A DNA stretch of 64,000 bases from Bacteroidota bacterium (GCA_013289045.1 JABDAU010000001.1:1-64000); one strand, 5' to 3'. Shown: positions 43,609 through 53,495, numbered from the stretch's first letter. Program-made: numbers and translations. Notes: generated from the letters alone by a model not told the origin.

Positions 43609-45276
43609 TTAGTTGAGCTTACCATTTGGCATAGGGTGTTCGCCCTTATCAGCCACCGAGTTCAGGTAAACTTCAATGTTTGTATAACCACCGCCATTTT
43701 TGGCCAGTTTGCTTGCATCGCTTGCGTCGTGAGGATTTAAGCCATGGGCTGTTTCGTATGCATCAGGCATACCGTCGCCATCACTGTCTTTATATGGCGT
43801 ACCTTTATATGTTGGGTAACCGCCAACCTGCCATGGGGCAGTGATGATACCCAATTTGTACGAGTCTTTTGGCAGCTTACGGATCTTGAACTGGAAATCG
43901 GTATCGGTTTTCATTTCGGTGTAAGTGATCTTACCGGTTTGCACTTGTTTAACTATACGGATATCCACCGCATCGCGGTGAGGTAATGTAGCACCTGCAT
44001 TTTCCGGCACCCATTTGTATGCCTGCTCAGCTGTAAGAATACTTACAGGAGCCATCGGGAAAGCCTCGTCGGATTTCATGAAATCTTTATACGGTCCTGC
44101 ATCAGGCAATTCTTTACCACCCGGGCCTTCAACCTGTATACCGCCTGCCCATGGATCTTTGGTGATCTCAGGATAGCCTTCCATAATGTTGCCCGAAGCA
44201 TATACGCGGCCAAATACTCTTTCCTTTAGCTTGCTGCGGCCTGATTCAGGTTTTAATATGCGGTGACCAACGGGTTCGTTTTTCGGAGTAACCGGGCCTG
44301 GTTTGAAGTAGTTGTTAATGATATTGAAATTACTGGTATAATCTCCACCATCCATTGAACGGTGGTGCCAGTTAAATACCACGTTATTTACGAAAGTGTA
44401 AACGCCGTTCCAACCCACTGATGGGTTACGGCCGGTGTTATCTGCCCACATATTGCGGATCAGTGTACTGTTTTCGCCGCCGGTTGTGCTACCGAAAGCA
44501 TGGTTCCAGTAATCGAGCGATTCAGCATAGATACAGTTTTGAATGGTAATATTCACCGTGCCGAGCTTTTCTGCCTTTGAGCCATCCCCGGGATCGAACA
44601 TGTGGCGGTACATCGAAAAGTTTTCATCTAACCCCCAACTAGTAGAGGTATGATCGACAATGATATTTCCTACCGGATCGCCACCCAACGCGTCATCGCG
44701 ACGGCCAACATTGGTTTCGCCACGGCGGAAACGCATGTAACGGATGATCACATCGTGCGTGTTCACCCAGAATGATTCGCCTGCCACGCATATCCCATCA
44801 CCGGGAGCTGTCTGCCCTTCAATAGTGATATAAGGTGCGCGAACAATTATCGGGGTTTTGATGCGGATGATACCTGCAACATTAAATACAATGATCCTGG
44901 CGCCGCCCTGCTCGCATGCCCAGCGTAAAGTGCCCGGACCGTCGTCGGCCAGGCTGGTCACTACATAAACTTTACCACCACGGCCGCCAAAAGTGTATTT
45001 ACCACCACCTTCGGCACCCGGAAAAGCAGGTATTTTTGCCTGCGGCAGATCAGTAGGCCTTGCAGCCCATGGCACGTAAACCTTGCCACGTTTCATATCT
45101 GCTTCAACAATAGGATATGCAACTTTCCATGCAGAATCAGAATGACGGTTTGCTGCCGCCATTAACGAATCGCTTTCCCTCTTTACCTTCTCCGGCACAT
45201 CCGGGTATTGTGCAAATGCAAAATTGGCAAAGCCAAGCATCGCCGTCAGTAAAAATAATCCTGTCTTTTTTTTCAT
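43609..45276 (-). CDS. Pectate lyase, PL1 family, secreted
   Basis: 555 residues with a signal peptide (ends FAFAQ). The polysaccharide lyase 1 beta-helix begins PAFPGAEGGGKYTFGGRGGKVYVVTSLADDGPGTLRWA and includes IIVFNVAGIIRIKTP, GNIIVDHTSTSWGLDE (the vWIDH equivalent) and NTGRNPS (catalytic Arg region). The C-terminus has a calcium-binding DSDGDGMPDAYETAHGLNP motif and GYTNIEVYLNS, usual for Bacteroidota PL1 proteins. It cleaves unesterified polygalacturonan by beta-elimination. It follows SusD after a strong hairpin. Confidence 0.92.
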   Translation of the reverse strand: MKKKTGLFLLTAMLGFANFAFAQYPDVPEKVKRESDSLMAAANRHSDSAWKVAYPIVEADMKRGKVYVPWAARPTDLPQAKIPAFPGAEGGGKYTFGGRGGKVYVVTSLADDGPGTLRWACEQGGARIIVFNVAGIIRIKTPIIVRAPYITIEGQTAPGDGICVAGESFWVNTHDVIIRYMRFRRGETNVGRRDDALGGDPVGNIIVDHTSTSWGLDENFSMYRHMFDPGDGSKAEKLGTVNITIQNCIYAESLDYWNHAFGSTTGGENSTLIRNMWADNTGRNPSVGWNGVYTFVNNVVFNWHHRSMDGGDYTSNFNIINNYFKPGPVTPKNEPVGHRILKPESGRSKLKERVFGRVYASGNIMEGYPEITKDPWAGGIQVEGPGGKELPDAGPYKDFMKSDEAFPMAPVSILTAEQAYKWVPENAGATLPHRDAVDIRIVKQVQTGKITYTEMKTDTDFQFKIRKLPKDSYKLGIITAPWQVGGYPTYKGTPYKDSDGDGMPDAYETAHGLNPHDASDASKLAKNGGGYTNIEVYLNSVADKGEHPMPNGKLN

Positions 45277-45303
45277 AAGTCAATTAGTCGTGTTATTATA
45301 AAT

Positions 45304-45331
45304 AAGAAGCAGGCTTTTACGCCTGCTTCTT
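45304..45331 (-). terminator. Hairpin terminator/attenuator between SusD and pectate lyase
   Basis: AAGAAGCAGGC (45304-45314) and GCCTGCTTCTT (45321-45331) form an 11-bp perfect stem with a six-base loop. In the minus direction it is followed by TATTTATAATAA, an AT-rich but not pure T tail, so partial termination is likely. It would keep SusCD transcripts more abundant than the hydrolase genes. Confidence 0.7.
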
Positions 45332-45348
45332 TAGTTTCATAGCATTAG

Positions 45349-47268
45349 CTATTTTGTCGGATCGAAGAACCCGTTGCCGTAGTCCGGTGTCCAACCCAGC
45401 GTTTGCTGGAATTTCAAATCGTTCTGATACGTACCAATCGGAACTCCGAAGTAATAATCGGCTGTTTGGATAGCAATTGGTTGAGTATCCAGGTATTTTA
45501 GCTCGCCAAGTGTAGAGCTGCTATTGCTGACTATCATAGGCGCATAGCTGAAATACTGTGTATAAACATCATCAAGGCTGGCATTTGCTGCGTTATCGCG
45601 AAAAGTTAAACCAGATGAGTTTATTGCAGCAGCAAGATAATCAGTACCGCTGCCATCAGGTTTTAATAAAATGGTTAAGCCTTCTCTTTGCGTACCGTTA
45701 AGTGTACTTTCAAGTAATTTCCATCGTCTAAGGTCCCAATACCTTTTACCTTCATATGCAAGCTCAATCTGCCTTTCAAATAATACAGCCATAGCCAAAT
45801 TGGTGCCACTAAGGCCGGTAGTCAGGCCATACATACCATCTGAACCTGCTTCAATGCCTGCTCTTTTGCGTATAGCGATCAGATCGCTGTAAGCAACGTT
45901 AGAGTTACCTGTCATCGCTGCTGCTTCAGCCTGGTTTAACAGTACTTCTGCATATCTGATCTCCTGCCAGTCGGTACCCGAATACGGAAGATTGGAAGCT
46001 GAAATGCTTGGATCGACAGCCTTACGGCAATAAAAACCGGTAGAAGTAGATCCACTTTGTTCTGTTGTTTTAGTTGAAGTATTAGTTTTGTTACTATAAT
46101 AATTATAAGTCCACAACCTGTAATTAGGGTTACTTTGCAGCGGCCAAACGCAACCGTTATAGGCTATTGTTTGATTAAAGCGCGGATCGCGGTTATCAAA
46201 GAAATGAACAGGATCGTAAGCATACTTGGTGGAAGTACCGGGCGCTTTACCATCCAACATCGGAAAAGCCGCAACTTCGGTCCAGGTTGGGTTATCGGCA
46301 CCGCCACCACCTAAAGCCTTAGGCTCGTTACTGGATGTATAACCGTTATTATCCTGGCCGTTTGCGTCGTTAAAAGTATTATATTCAGTTACCATAACCG
46401 CTTCCGAATTTTGGGGAGCGGTACCATTTGCACCTTCTGTGGTCCACATGGTCACATCTTCTTTAGGGTATAAACCATAACCGTGTGAGCTAAGTGTGGT
46501 GATAGCATCTGTACTTGCCTGGTAAGCAGCTTGCCAACGTGTAACATCGCCTGTAGTATTAAATTCCGGGCTTGCCCAGGTTAATAATACCCTGCCTAAA
46601 AATGCCTGTGCAGCGCCTTTGGTAATACGGCCATAGTCGGCAGCCGGCCAGCCGCCCGGCAGATAGGCAATAGCGGTATCCAAATCGGCTACAATTTGGT
46701 TAAAGGTTTGTGTTGTGGTATTACGGGGTAATGCGTCGGCTAATTTTGTAGCATCGCCAACAACGGGTAAAGTATTTAAAACCAGCGGCACACCACCATA
46801 TAACTTTACAAGATCAAAATAACGATATGCCCTCCAGAAACAAGCCTGTGCTTTAAACCTGTTTTTAGTACCAACAGGTATCGGGCTGGCAACAAGGTTT
46901 TCAATAAAATCGTTTATGTTACGGATCTTGGCGTAGTTGTTACTATTAGTGTTAGCGGTACCGACATCTGCAATACTTGCCGCAGTAACCGTACCTGATG
47001 TAACGATGTTGTTTGAATAGTTCTCTTCGCAAAGGTTACCATAACCGATGCCGCCGAGTGTGCTGCCCGAGCTGACACCAGCCCATGATGGCAGGTTGGC
47101 TGAATAAATTGTGTTGATATACTGTACAGCTACTACCGAGTCGCTAAAAAGAAGCGTTGAGGTATAAGTAGTTTCGGGTACTTTATCTGCAAGTACCTTT
47201 TTGCAACTTGAATAAAGCACTGTTGACAACAACAGGCCTGCTAATGCTATGTAATATAATTTTTTCAT
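45349..47268 (-). CDS. SusD/RagB-family glycan-binding lipoprotein
   Basis: 639 residues. The lipoprotein signal peptide ends STVLYSSC with Cys22 as lipid attachment. TPR-type helical regions contain RFKAQACFWRAYRYFDLVKLYGGVPLV, the SusD hallmark, and the C-terminal part has EIRYAEVLLNQAEAAAMTG and QIELAYEGKRYWDLRRWKLLE. It caps the SusC porin on the outer leaflet and captures oligosaccharides. It is 11 bases downstream of SusC. Confidence 0.95.
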   Translation of the reverse strand: MKKLYYIALAGLLLSTVLYSSCKKVLADKVPETTYTSTLLFSDSVVAVQYINTIYSANLPSWAGVSSGSTLGGIGYGNLCEENYSNNIVTSGTVTAASIADVGTANTNSNNYAKIRNINDFIENLVASPIPVGTKNRFKAQACFWRAYRYFDLVKLYGGVPLVLNTLPVVGDATKLADALPRNTTTQTFNQIVADLDTAIAYLPGGWPAADYGRITKGAAQAFLGRVLLTWASPEFNTTGDVTRWQAAYQASTDAITTLSSHGYGLYPKEDVTMWTTEGANGTAPQNSEAVMVTEYNTFNDANGQDNNGYTSSNEPKALGGGGADNPTWTEVAAFPMLDGKAPGTSTKYAYDPVHFFDNRDPRFNQTIAYNGCVWPLQSNPNYRLWTYNYYSNKTNTSTKTTEQSGSTSTGFYCRKAVDPSISASNLPYSGTDWQEIRYAEVLLNQAEAAAMTGNSNVAYSDLIAIRKRAGIEAGSDGMYGLTTGLSGTNLAMAVLFERQIELAYEGKRYWDLRRWKLLESTLNGTQREGLTILLKPDGSGTDYLAAAINSSGLTFRDNAANASLDDVYTQYFSYAPMIVSNSSSTLGELKYLDTQPIAIQTADYYFGVPIGTYQNDLKFQQTLGWTPDYGNGFFDPTK

Positions 47269-47279
47269 TGTCTTAATAA

Positions 47280-50200
47280 TTAAAAACCTGCATTTAAACC
47301 GAATGTAATTGTCCTCAGCTGAGGGTATGCGTTGGTTGGTGAACCTGCTGCCCTGTAACCTTCAGGATATGGATTGTATAAGCTGAGCGCATTTGTGCAT
47401 TGCCCAAATAGACGTGCATTTGCAAGGCCCACATGTTTTATCCATCTTGCAGGTAAAGAATAGGACAGGTTAACTTGTGAGATATTCCAGCTAAAGCTGC
47501 TGATTTCCCAAAAACTGCTTACTACGTTATAATCGCCTGTATAATATGGTGCAGGTAGTTTTGCATTAGGCGTTTGGGGTGTCCAGTAGCCTTCATTCCA
47601 AATTGCAAGCCTGTTTTCGTCCAAATCGTCCTTACCTGTAGTATAGCCGGTTAAATCGGCACCCGGGATGTTTGATAAACCGCCCCATGAAAGACCTGAA
47701 ACCACGTTAAGGCTTACTGATTTATAGCTAAACCCGAAATTTAAGCCTGCACTGTTGTGATTGCTTGCTTTTTTCGACAGGTATCGTTGGTCATTAATAT
47801 CATTAGTAATAACACCGTCACCGTTCTCATCAACATAGTTTAACATGCCCGGTGCAGGTGTTAAACCTAATATTTTTACATTACCTGCACCACCTGCAGC
47901 TGCAGCCCTTTGTGCAATGATCTGGTTTGCCTGGTCCTGGTTACGGATAACGCCTAAGCTTTCCAGTCCTAATAAACCACCGTCGTCAGATTTACCTGTG
48001 CGGTCTTCAAAGGTGCCTGCTAAACCTGCAGTTTGAGGTTCCCTGATGTTTTTATCATCGCTCCAGCCATAAAATGCTGTAACGTTATATCCCCAATCCT
48101 CGTTGATATGATCTCTCCAGGTAATGGTAACTTCTGTACCGAAGTTGTTTGCACTGGCAAAGTTTTCTACCGGTGCTGTATTACCTACAAGGAATGGAAC
48201 TGCGGCCGATGTTTGTGCAAGCATATCATAGCCATGTGTCCAGAAATAATCGAGTGTTACGCTTAAACGGCTTTTCAGAAATGCCGCATCTATACCGTAG
48301 TCGGTTTCAAATTTATGATCCCAGGTAGCATAAGGATTTGGCAGTGCTGTTGGTGCAATACCATTTCCGCGCTCGCCTTCATTAAATACAGCGCCGCCGC
48401 TGCTTCCTGTTTTTACGTTGTACTGTTGGAAATATCCATACGCACTTGGATTTACGTTATTAGCGCCCAATAAGCCAAAGCTTGCCCTTACCTTTAATTG
48501 GTCTACCCATGGCGCAGCTTTTTTGAAAAAGTCCTGGTTAGAAATCACATAGCCCAATGATAACTGGCCAAAGGTGCCCCATCTTCTGCCTGGTGCAAAA
48601 AATGTGGTACCGTCCTCGCGGGCTGATATCTGCGCAAGGTAAGTGCCGTTATAATCGTAATTCACACGCTCTACAAAAGACTGAACAGCAGTTTCATAAA
48701 CCTGGCTGTTGGCCTGGTTTGTGGCCTGAACGCCTGTTGCAAAGTTATAGTTAGGTAAAGCGCCTACGATTGGGCTCTGTTCACTTGTTGTAACTCCATC
48801 GCCACTGCCACCTCTTTCCTCGTACAATGCAATTGCACTGATGTTATTTTTACCAAAACTATGCTGATAGTTGATCTTTGCATCTATCTGGTATGTCTTT
48901 ATCAAATCGGGGTTAAAAGTTATATCATTACCATTTTGAATTGAAATCGGATTACCTTTTATAGTACCGCCTGGTATATGAGAGTTTTCGCCTGTAAAGG
49001 TGTATGTATAATAGTTAAATGCAGTTCCGTACTGTGTAGGGAATGATGAATTGATGTTATTGTCAAAAGACAGGCCGAATGACAAGCCTTTAACCCATGG
49101 AATTTCATAGTCTACATGGGCCAAAAGGTTGGTAATATAATCCGGATGCTGCTCAAAGTTATCAGAGTTTTGGAAAAGCGGGAAATTGATATTGTCCTGC
49201 GAGGCGCCATTACTTTGATAGTTTTGCAAATAAACGGGGTTACCGTTTATTGAATATGGCACCCATGGTAAGTGCTCGCCTAATAATATAACGTCGTTGT
49301 TAAGATTCTCTCCTGAATATTTCATCCAGAATTCCTTATCGAACGAATAATTGAAATCGAGGTTTAAACCTACTGTTAAACCTTTTGCGGGTTTTGTTTC
49401 CACACTGGCGCGTACACCCCATTTGTAGTTTTCAAGCCCTGAAAAGTTTGCGTTTTGGTTGGTAAAATCGCCTGCTATAAAATATGTTGTTTTATCGTTA
49501 CCGCCTTGTACAGTGAGGTTTTCATGCTCAACATCAGCTGCGTGAAAGTAATCTTTAAGCCAATTTTGGTTATTTGCCGGGTTGGCAATGTAAGCCAACT
49601 CATCCGGCGTATACCAGTTTGTATTTTTGTTGAGTTTGTTACCGTTTACATAACCGCCTGTATCTATCACGTTTCCTGATGGTACACCGTTAGGATATGC
49701 AACACTCATATAGGTTACCGCATTGCTCCAGTTAGCCATTTGTATACCTGTAAGGTATTGCGGCAGCTTTACAGCGCTTGCAGTACCAAATTGTGTGCTG
49801 AAACTAATTTTAGGCGCACCTATCCTGCCTTTTTTAGTACGTACTAAAATCGCGCCGGCGCCACCTGATACACCGTAAATAGCGGCTTCAGCATCCTTTA
49901 GAATAGAGACATTCTCAATTTCACTTGCGTCCAGCAGGTCGAAATCTGCTTGCGTGCGTACCTGGTCATCTATAATGAACAATGGGGTTTGGGCAACTGT
50001 TGAGAATGATGTAGGGTTACGTATAGTCACACTACCGGTTGCCTGGCCGGGACGGTTGTTTTCAACAATGCTCAGGTTAACAGTTTGGCCGCTCAAAGTT
50101 CCAAGAAAGTTAAGGCCTGGTATGTCCTGCACATCCTTAGGGTTTATTGTAGCTACCGAACCGGTTAAAGTGGCCTTCTTTTGCTCACCGTAACCTACTA

Positions 50201-50528
50201 CTACTACTTCATCAAGGTTGTTGTTAGTTGGCGCCAATTTAAAATCGGCGTTCATCTCACCAACCCGCAAAGTTTTCTCCTGATAAGAGTATCCCACGAA
50301 TGAAACGCCTATTACAACGTTTTGCAGGTTTGTTACCCTGATGGAGTACTTACCGTTGGCATCAGTTGCTGCAGAAGCTTTGCTGCCTTTAACCTGCACG
50401 GTAACGCCAGGCATAGGTAAGTCTTTTTCATCCACAACATTACCTGAAACCGTACGATCCTGGTCCTGGGCCTTTAGTACATTGCAGAGCAGCAATAGTA
50501 CTGAAAGAATGAGGTAAATTTTTCTCAT
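47280..50528 (-). CDS. SusC/RagA-family TonB-dependent outer-membrane transporter
   Basis: 1082 residues with a signal peptide (ends VLKAQ). A carboxypeptidase-regulatory-like domain follows (about 25-100, GNVVDEKDLPMPGVTVQVKG), then the TonB box and SusC signature LDEVVVVGYGEQKKATLTGSV. The plug domain has TPLFIIDDQVRTQADFDLLDASEIENVSILKDAEAAIYG, and a 22-stranded barrel ends in the aromatic GLNAGF. It imports oligosaccharides with SusD using TonB energy. No STN domain precedes it, so it is not an anti-sigma signalling type. Confidence 0.95.
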   Translation of the reverse strand: MRKIYLILSVLLLLCNVLKAQDQDRTVSGNVVDEKDLPMPGVTVQVKGSKASAATDANGKYSIRVTNLQNVVIGVSFVGYSYQEKTLRVGEMNADFKLAPTNNNLDEVVVVGYGEQKKATLTGSVATINPKDVQDIPGLNFLGTLSGQTVNLSIVENNRPGQATGSVTIRNPTSFSTVAQTPLFIIDDQVRTQADFDLLDASEIENVSILKDAEAAIYGVSGGAGAILVRTKKGRIGAPKISFSTQFGTASAVKLPQYLTGIQMANWSNAVTYMSVAYPNGVPSGNVIDTGGYVNGNKLNKNTNWYTPDELAYIANPANNQNWLKDYFHAADVEHENLTVQGGNDKTTYFIAGDFTNQNANFSGLENYKWGVRASVETKPAKGLTVGLNLDFNYSFDKEFWMKYSGENLNNDVILLGEHLPWVPYSINGNPVYLQNYQSNGASQDNINFPLFQNSDNFEQHPDYITNLLAHVDYEIPWVKGLSFGLSFDNNINSSFPTQYGTAFNYYTYTFTGENSHIPGGTIKGNPISIQNGNDITFNPDLIKTYQIDAKINYQHSFGKNNISAIALYEERGGSGDGVTTSEQSPIVGALPNYNFATGVQATNQANSQVYETAVQSFVERVNYDYNGTYLAQISAREDGTTFFAPGRRWGTFGQLSLGYVISNQDFFKKAAPWVDQLKVRASFGLLGANNVNPSAYGYFQQYNVKTGSSGGAVFNEGERGNGIAPTALPNPYATWDHKFETDYGIDAAFLKSRLSVTLDYFWTHGYDMLAQTSAAVPFLVGNTAPVENFASANNFGTEVTITWRDHINEDWGYNVTAFYGWSDDKNIREPQTAGLAGTFEDRTGKSDDGGLLGLESLGVIRNQDQANQIIAQRAAAAGGAGNVKILGLTPAPGMLNYVDENGDGVITNDINDQRYLSKKASNHNSAGLNFGFSYKSVSLNVVSGLSWGGLSNIPGADLTGYTTGKDDLDENRLAIWNEGYWTPQTPNAKLPAPYYTGDYNVVSSFWEISSFSWNISQVNLSYSLPARWIKHVGLANARLFGQCTNALSLYNPYPEGYRAAGSPTNAYPQLRTITFGLNAGF

Positions 50529-50587
50529 AAAAATTTAAGTTAAATAAAATTGATGTATGGTTAATTATTGGTTTTTCTTTTTTTTAT

Positions 50588-51277
50588 TTATCCATTAGTT
50601 TTTTGCTGCTGCCGTGCTTTTATACGTTGCTGCCAGTCGTCCTCAGCCTTTTTCATATCGTACCCCTGTTTTGACAGGTAGTTGTTTATACGGCCTTTGT
50701 ATTTACCAAACACCGCATGTTTTTTCTCCGACGACTCGGCATCAATAGCGAGCTCACGTGCTTCAACCAGCCAGGCTTTTATCTGTGCTTTCTGCGCATC
50801 GGTAAGGGTTGGTAATTCGTCAAGGTAAGCACCATAAGTTACGCCAAGTATATTATAGGTCATGGCGTCTTTTACTTTATCAATTTGCTCAGGGGAAAGC
50901 TCTGCGGATAGTTTTGCAAGATAGGCGGCGTGCGCCTGGTTCAGTTGAAGACCGGTTGCGCTGTCAAGTGCTGCTGTTTGGGCTGTCGCTTTAGCTTTGT
51001 CGTCACCGGCTTGCGCTTTGATATCTTTTGCTTTTGCGTTACGGGTATCGTGAATGATGCCCAATGTACGGTATTGATCAACGACAATCCCTTCAACCTT
51101 CTTAAATTTTACAGAATCGGTTAGGCCAAGTGAAGAAACAATTTTCTCAGACCTCTTGGTAATTACCTGCGTGTAGTTATCCTGATCGGCTGCTGTATTG
51201 CTATTTTGTGCAAATGATACGGCTGTTGCCGAAAGGAACAGGGCAACTGCCAGGATATATTTTTTTATAGTCATCAT
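50588..51277 (-). CDS. DUF3826-family exported protein
   Basis: About 228-229 residues from ATG at 51277 or 51274, chosen because MTIKKYILAVALFLSATAVSFAQ is a clean signal peptide; the longer reading adds 26-27 residues. The mature protein is helical and Lys/Ala-rich, with MTYNILGVTYGAYLDELPTLTDAQKAQI and AWLVEARELAIDAESSEKKHAVFGKYKGRINNYL blocks that identify DUF3826. Function unknown; the family recurs in pectin-type loci. It is the first gene of the giant operon, 59 bases before SusC and divergent from the AraC gene. Confidence 0.8.
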   Translation of the reverse strand: MMTIKKYILAVALFLSATAVSFAQNSNTAADQDNYTQVITKRSEKIVSSLGLTDSVKFKKVEGIVVDQYRTLGIIHDTRNAKAKDIKAQAGDDKAKATAQTAALDSATGLQLNQAHAAYLAKLSAELSPEQIDKVKDAMTYNILGVTYGAYLDELPTLTDAQKAQIKAWLVEARELAIDAESSEKKHAVFGKYKGRINNYLSKQGYDMKKAEDDWQQRIKARQQQKTNG

Positions 51278-51666
51278 CGATAATTTAGTCCACTTTAAAT
51301 GCGCAAAATTGAGCGTTATTTTAAGTGTATTTTCAACAATCATTAGGCCTGCCAATCGAAAGCTGAGCTAACCTTGTTGTGAATTATATATTTAGTTACT
51401 GGTTTATATGCGTAGAATAGTTATTAATACTATAAAACTATTTACATAACAAATATGGATTATAGCCATTCGCTATTACTACCCGTATTTATCAACTTAT
51501 TGTATGATTTTATCATGACAAATTATTGCAACTCTCTGCAGAAGTGTATACATTTGACTTTATATACAGGATAGTATAGCAACCTGCATTTGTGCCCTTT
51601 AAGCGGACCAAGCGCTATTCCTGCTTCGTCCGTACCAATTATACGTTTAAAAGTAGTTTAACATAC
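51278..51666. promoter_or_regulatory. Divergent control region between AraC gene and giant operon
   Basis: Non-coding, AT-rich stretch between the divergent AraC and DUF3826 genes; it presumably holds the operon promoter. A near-exact minus-strand -7 element (CATATTTG, one mismatch) lies at 51450-51457. An imperfect palindrome ATAGTTATTAATACTAT spans 51417-51433 and could be an operator. Neither is proven. Confidence 0.5.
51526..51556 (+). promoter_or_regulatory. Bacteroidota-type promoter of the AraC gene
   Basis: TTG at 51526-51528 (-33 element) and TACATTTG at 51549-51556 (exact TAnnTTTG, -7 element) are separated by 20 bases, matching the known Bacteroidota housekeeping promoter. The predicted transcript start near 51563 gives a leader of about 100 bases before the ATG at 51667. 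Confidence 0.6.
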
Positions 51667-52557
51667 ATGAAACCGCATTTCTTAAAAGTACCTGTACAGC
51701 CACGTAACTCATTCAGTATCAGGCACGACATATTGCCTACATTCAGAGGAATATGGCATTATCACCCTGAGCTTGAGCTGCATTATGTTATAAAAGGCGA
51801 AGGTGTGCGGTTCATCGGTGATAATATCAGCAACTTTTCGGCTGGCGAAATTTTGTTACTCGGTGAGAAACTCCCTCATTGCTGGCGTTGTAAAGAGGAA
51901 TATTTTAAACCGGATTCGGGGTTAAATGTAGAGGTAATTGTTATACATTTTTTGCCTGACTGCCTCGGCCGCTACATGCTGAACCTACCCGAGGCATATA
52001 TGCTAAACAAACTTTTTGAGCGGGCGAAGAGCGGCATTATAGTAAACGGACAGGCAAAAGACCAACTGGCAAAGCTGATGCGTTCGGCAGTGAATGCCAC
52101 TAATCTCGATCGTATCATAGTATTATTATCTATATTAAAGGTATTGGCCGAAAATGAAGATTTCGACCCGATAACCTTGTCGCACAATGAGTTCCATGAG
52201 TCGAACGAATCGGATACCATACGTCTCAACAAAGTGTGCTCTTACACGCTTGCCAAGTATAAAAAAGAAATTACATTACAGGAGATAGCATCGATAGCCA
52301 ACCTTAGCGTAACCTCATTCTGCCGCTACTTTAAGCTGATGACAAAGAAAACTTATTCGGATTTTTTAACGGAGATACGGATAAGCCATGCCTGCCGCTT
52401 TTTAATCGAAGACAAAATGCCGACGGAAGTGATCTGTTTTGAATGCGGATTCAACAACATCTCCAATTTCTACCGGCATTTTAAAAAGGTCACCAACATG
52501 ACGCCGCTAGAATACAAACGCGGCTATGCAAAAGCGCAACCTGCTGATTACAAATAA
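51667..52557 (+). CDS. AraC-family transcriptional regulator with cupin-type sensor
   Basis: About 296 residues from the ATG at 51667, chosen because the N-terminal sensor starts at once (MKPHFLKVPVQPRNSFSIRHD); an upstream reading from 51592 adds 25 basic residues. The N-terminal cupin-like region has WHYHPELELHYVIKGEGVRFIGD and LPHCWRC. The C-terminal double helix-turn-helix (about 200-290) has ITLQEIASIANLSVTSFCRYFKLMTKKTYSDFL and ICFECGFNNISNFYRHFKKVTNMTPLEYKR. It probably binds a released sugar and activates the flanking operons. It overlaps the convergent aldolase gene by ten bases. Confidence 0.88.
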   Translation: MKPHFLKVPVQPRNSFSIRHDILPTFRGIWHYHPELELHYVIKGEGVRFIGDNISNFSAGEILLLGEKLPHCWRCKEEYFKPDSGLNVEVIVIHFLPDCLGRYMLNLPEAYMLNKLFERAKSGIIVNGQAKDQLAKLMRSAVNATNLDRIIVLLSILKVLAENEDFDPITLSHNEFHESNESDTIRLNKVCSYTLAKYKKEITLQEIASIANLSVTSFCRYFKLMTKKTYSDFLTEIRISHACRFLIEDKMPTEVICFECGFNNISNFYRHFKKVTNMTPLEYKRGYAKAQPADYK

Positions 52558-53495
52558 GAACCGATACCAATATCGCTTTTGAGCTTCGTATAATTCCCGT
52601 ACAAATCATCAATCTGGGTACGTACTGAAGGTTTAAACACGCCTACGTTTCGCCTGGTGATAGTTGAAATGTCCAAACCACGCTTGGTAAGCCAATATTT
52701 AGCAATGATCGGGTAAACGCTGTGCATTACGCCCATGTTATCTATCAAAAACTTCTGCACCTCGTTTACTTCCTGTGTCAATGCTTCATCAGCATAATGA
52801 TCACACAACCAAACAATTAGCTCAGGGAAAAAATTGCCCTGGATGCAGGATAATCCTGCCGAACCTGCTTTTAGCGATTCAACAGCATGTCCCATATAGG
52901 CGTCATACAAGCCAAATTCGGGGTTTACTTCTTCAGCCTTTAGCTTTTCCCGCACTTGGTTTATATCCAGGCAGGTATCCTTATGATATATTATCCTGCC
53001 GGTTTTCGCAAATTTTATCAATTGCTCGGGTTTGAGCAATCTTTTATAAGGTTCAGGACATTCATAAAAGCCTAGTGGGATGTCTTCGGTCTGGCTAAAG
53101 AGATCGAATACACGCCCTTCAAATACCTCATCACTCTCGTCTTGATCAGCCAATAAGCTGGTGATCAGTATCACGGCATCTGCACCGGTATCGCGTACGC
53201 GCTTTATAAAATCAGCCTGCTTGCTAACCGGCCCGCCGAAAGTTCCGGTAGCTACTACGGGAATGGCTGTTCCTGCGATCTTTATTACATGTTTTATAAG
53301 TTGCAGGCGCTCTTCATCTTCCAGCTCATACATTTCGCTTGATAGGCAATTGGCAAAAAGCCCGGCGGCGCCCGCGTTAAGGTAGAGTTCGGTGAGGTTT
53401 GTTAAGCCATCATAGTCGATATCGCCGTTGTTTTTAAATGGTGTTAGCATTACAGGGATAAAGCCTTTTTTCGTCGCATTCATATTCATATTCAT
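52548..53495 (-). CDS. DapA-family aldolase/dehydratase
   Basis: 315-residue cytoplasmic TIM barrel of the dihydrodipicolinate synthase/N-acetylneuraminate lyase superfamily. The Schiff-base lysine is Lys172 in IIYHKDTC and the conserved tyrosine is Tyr144 in GFYECP. The start GFIPVMLTPFKNNGDIDYDGLTNLTELYLNAGAAGLFANC is characteristic, although the usual GTTGE loop is replaced by ANCLSSE. Family members cleave or dehydrate 2-keto-3-deoxy sugars. Here the substrate may be a keto-deoxy acid from rhamnose or uronate catabolism, an inference from context. The ATG directly follows the symporter stop. Confidence 0.82.
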   Translation of the reverse strand: MNMNMNATKKGFIPVMLTPFKNNGDIDYDGLTNLTELYLNAGAAGLFANCLSSEMYELEDEERLQLIKHVIKIAGTAIPVVATGTFGGPVSKQADFIKRVRDTGADAVILITSLLADQDESDEVFEGRVFDLFSQTEDIPLGFYECPEPYKRLLKPEQLIKFAKTGRIIYHKDTCLDINQVREKLKAEEVNPEFGLYDAYMGHAVESLKAGSAGLSCIQGNFFPELIVWLCDHYADEALTQEVNEVQKFLIDNMGVMHSVYPIIAKYWLTKRGLDISTITRRNVGVFKPSVRTQIDDLYGNYTKLKSDIGIGSYL

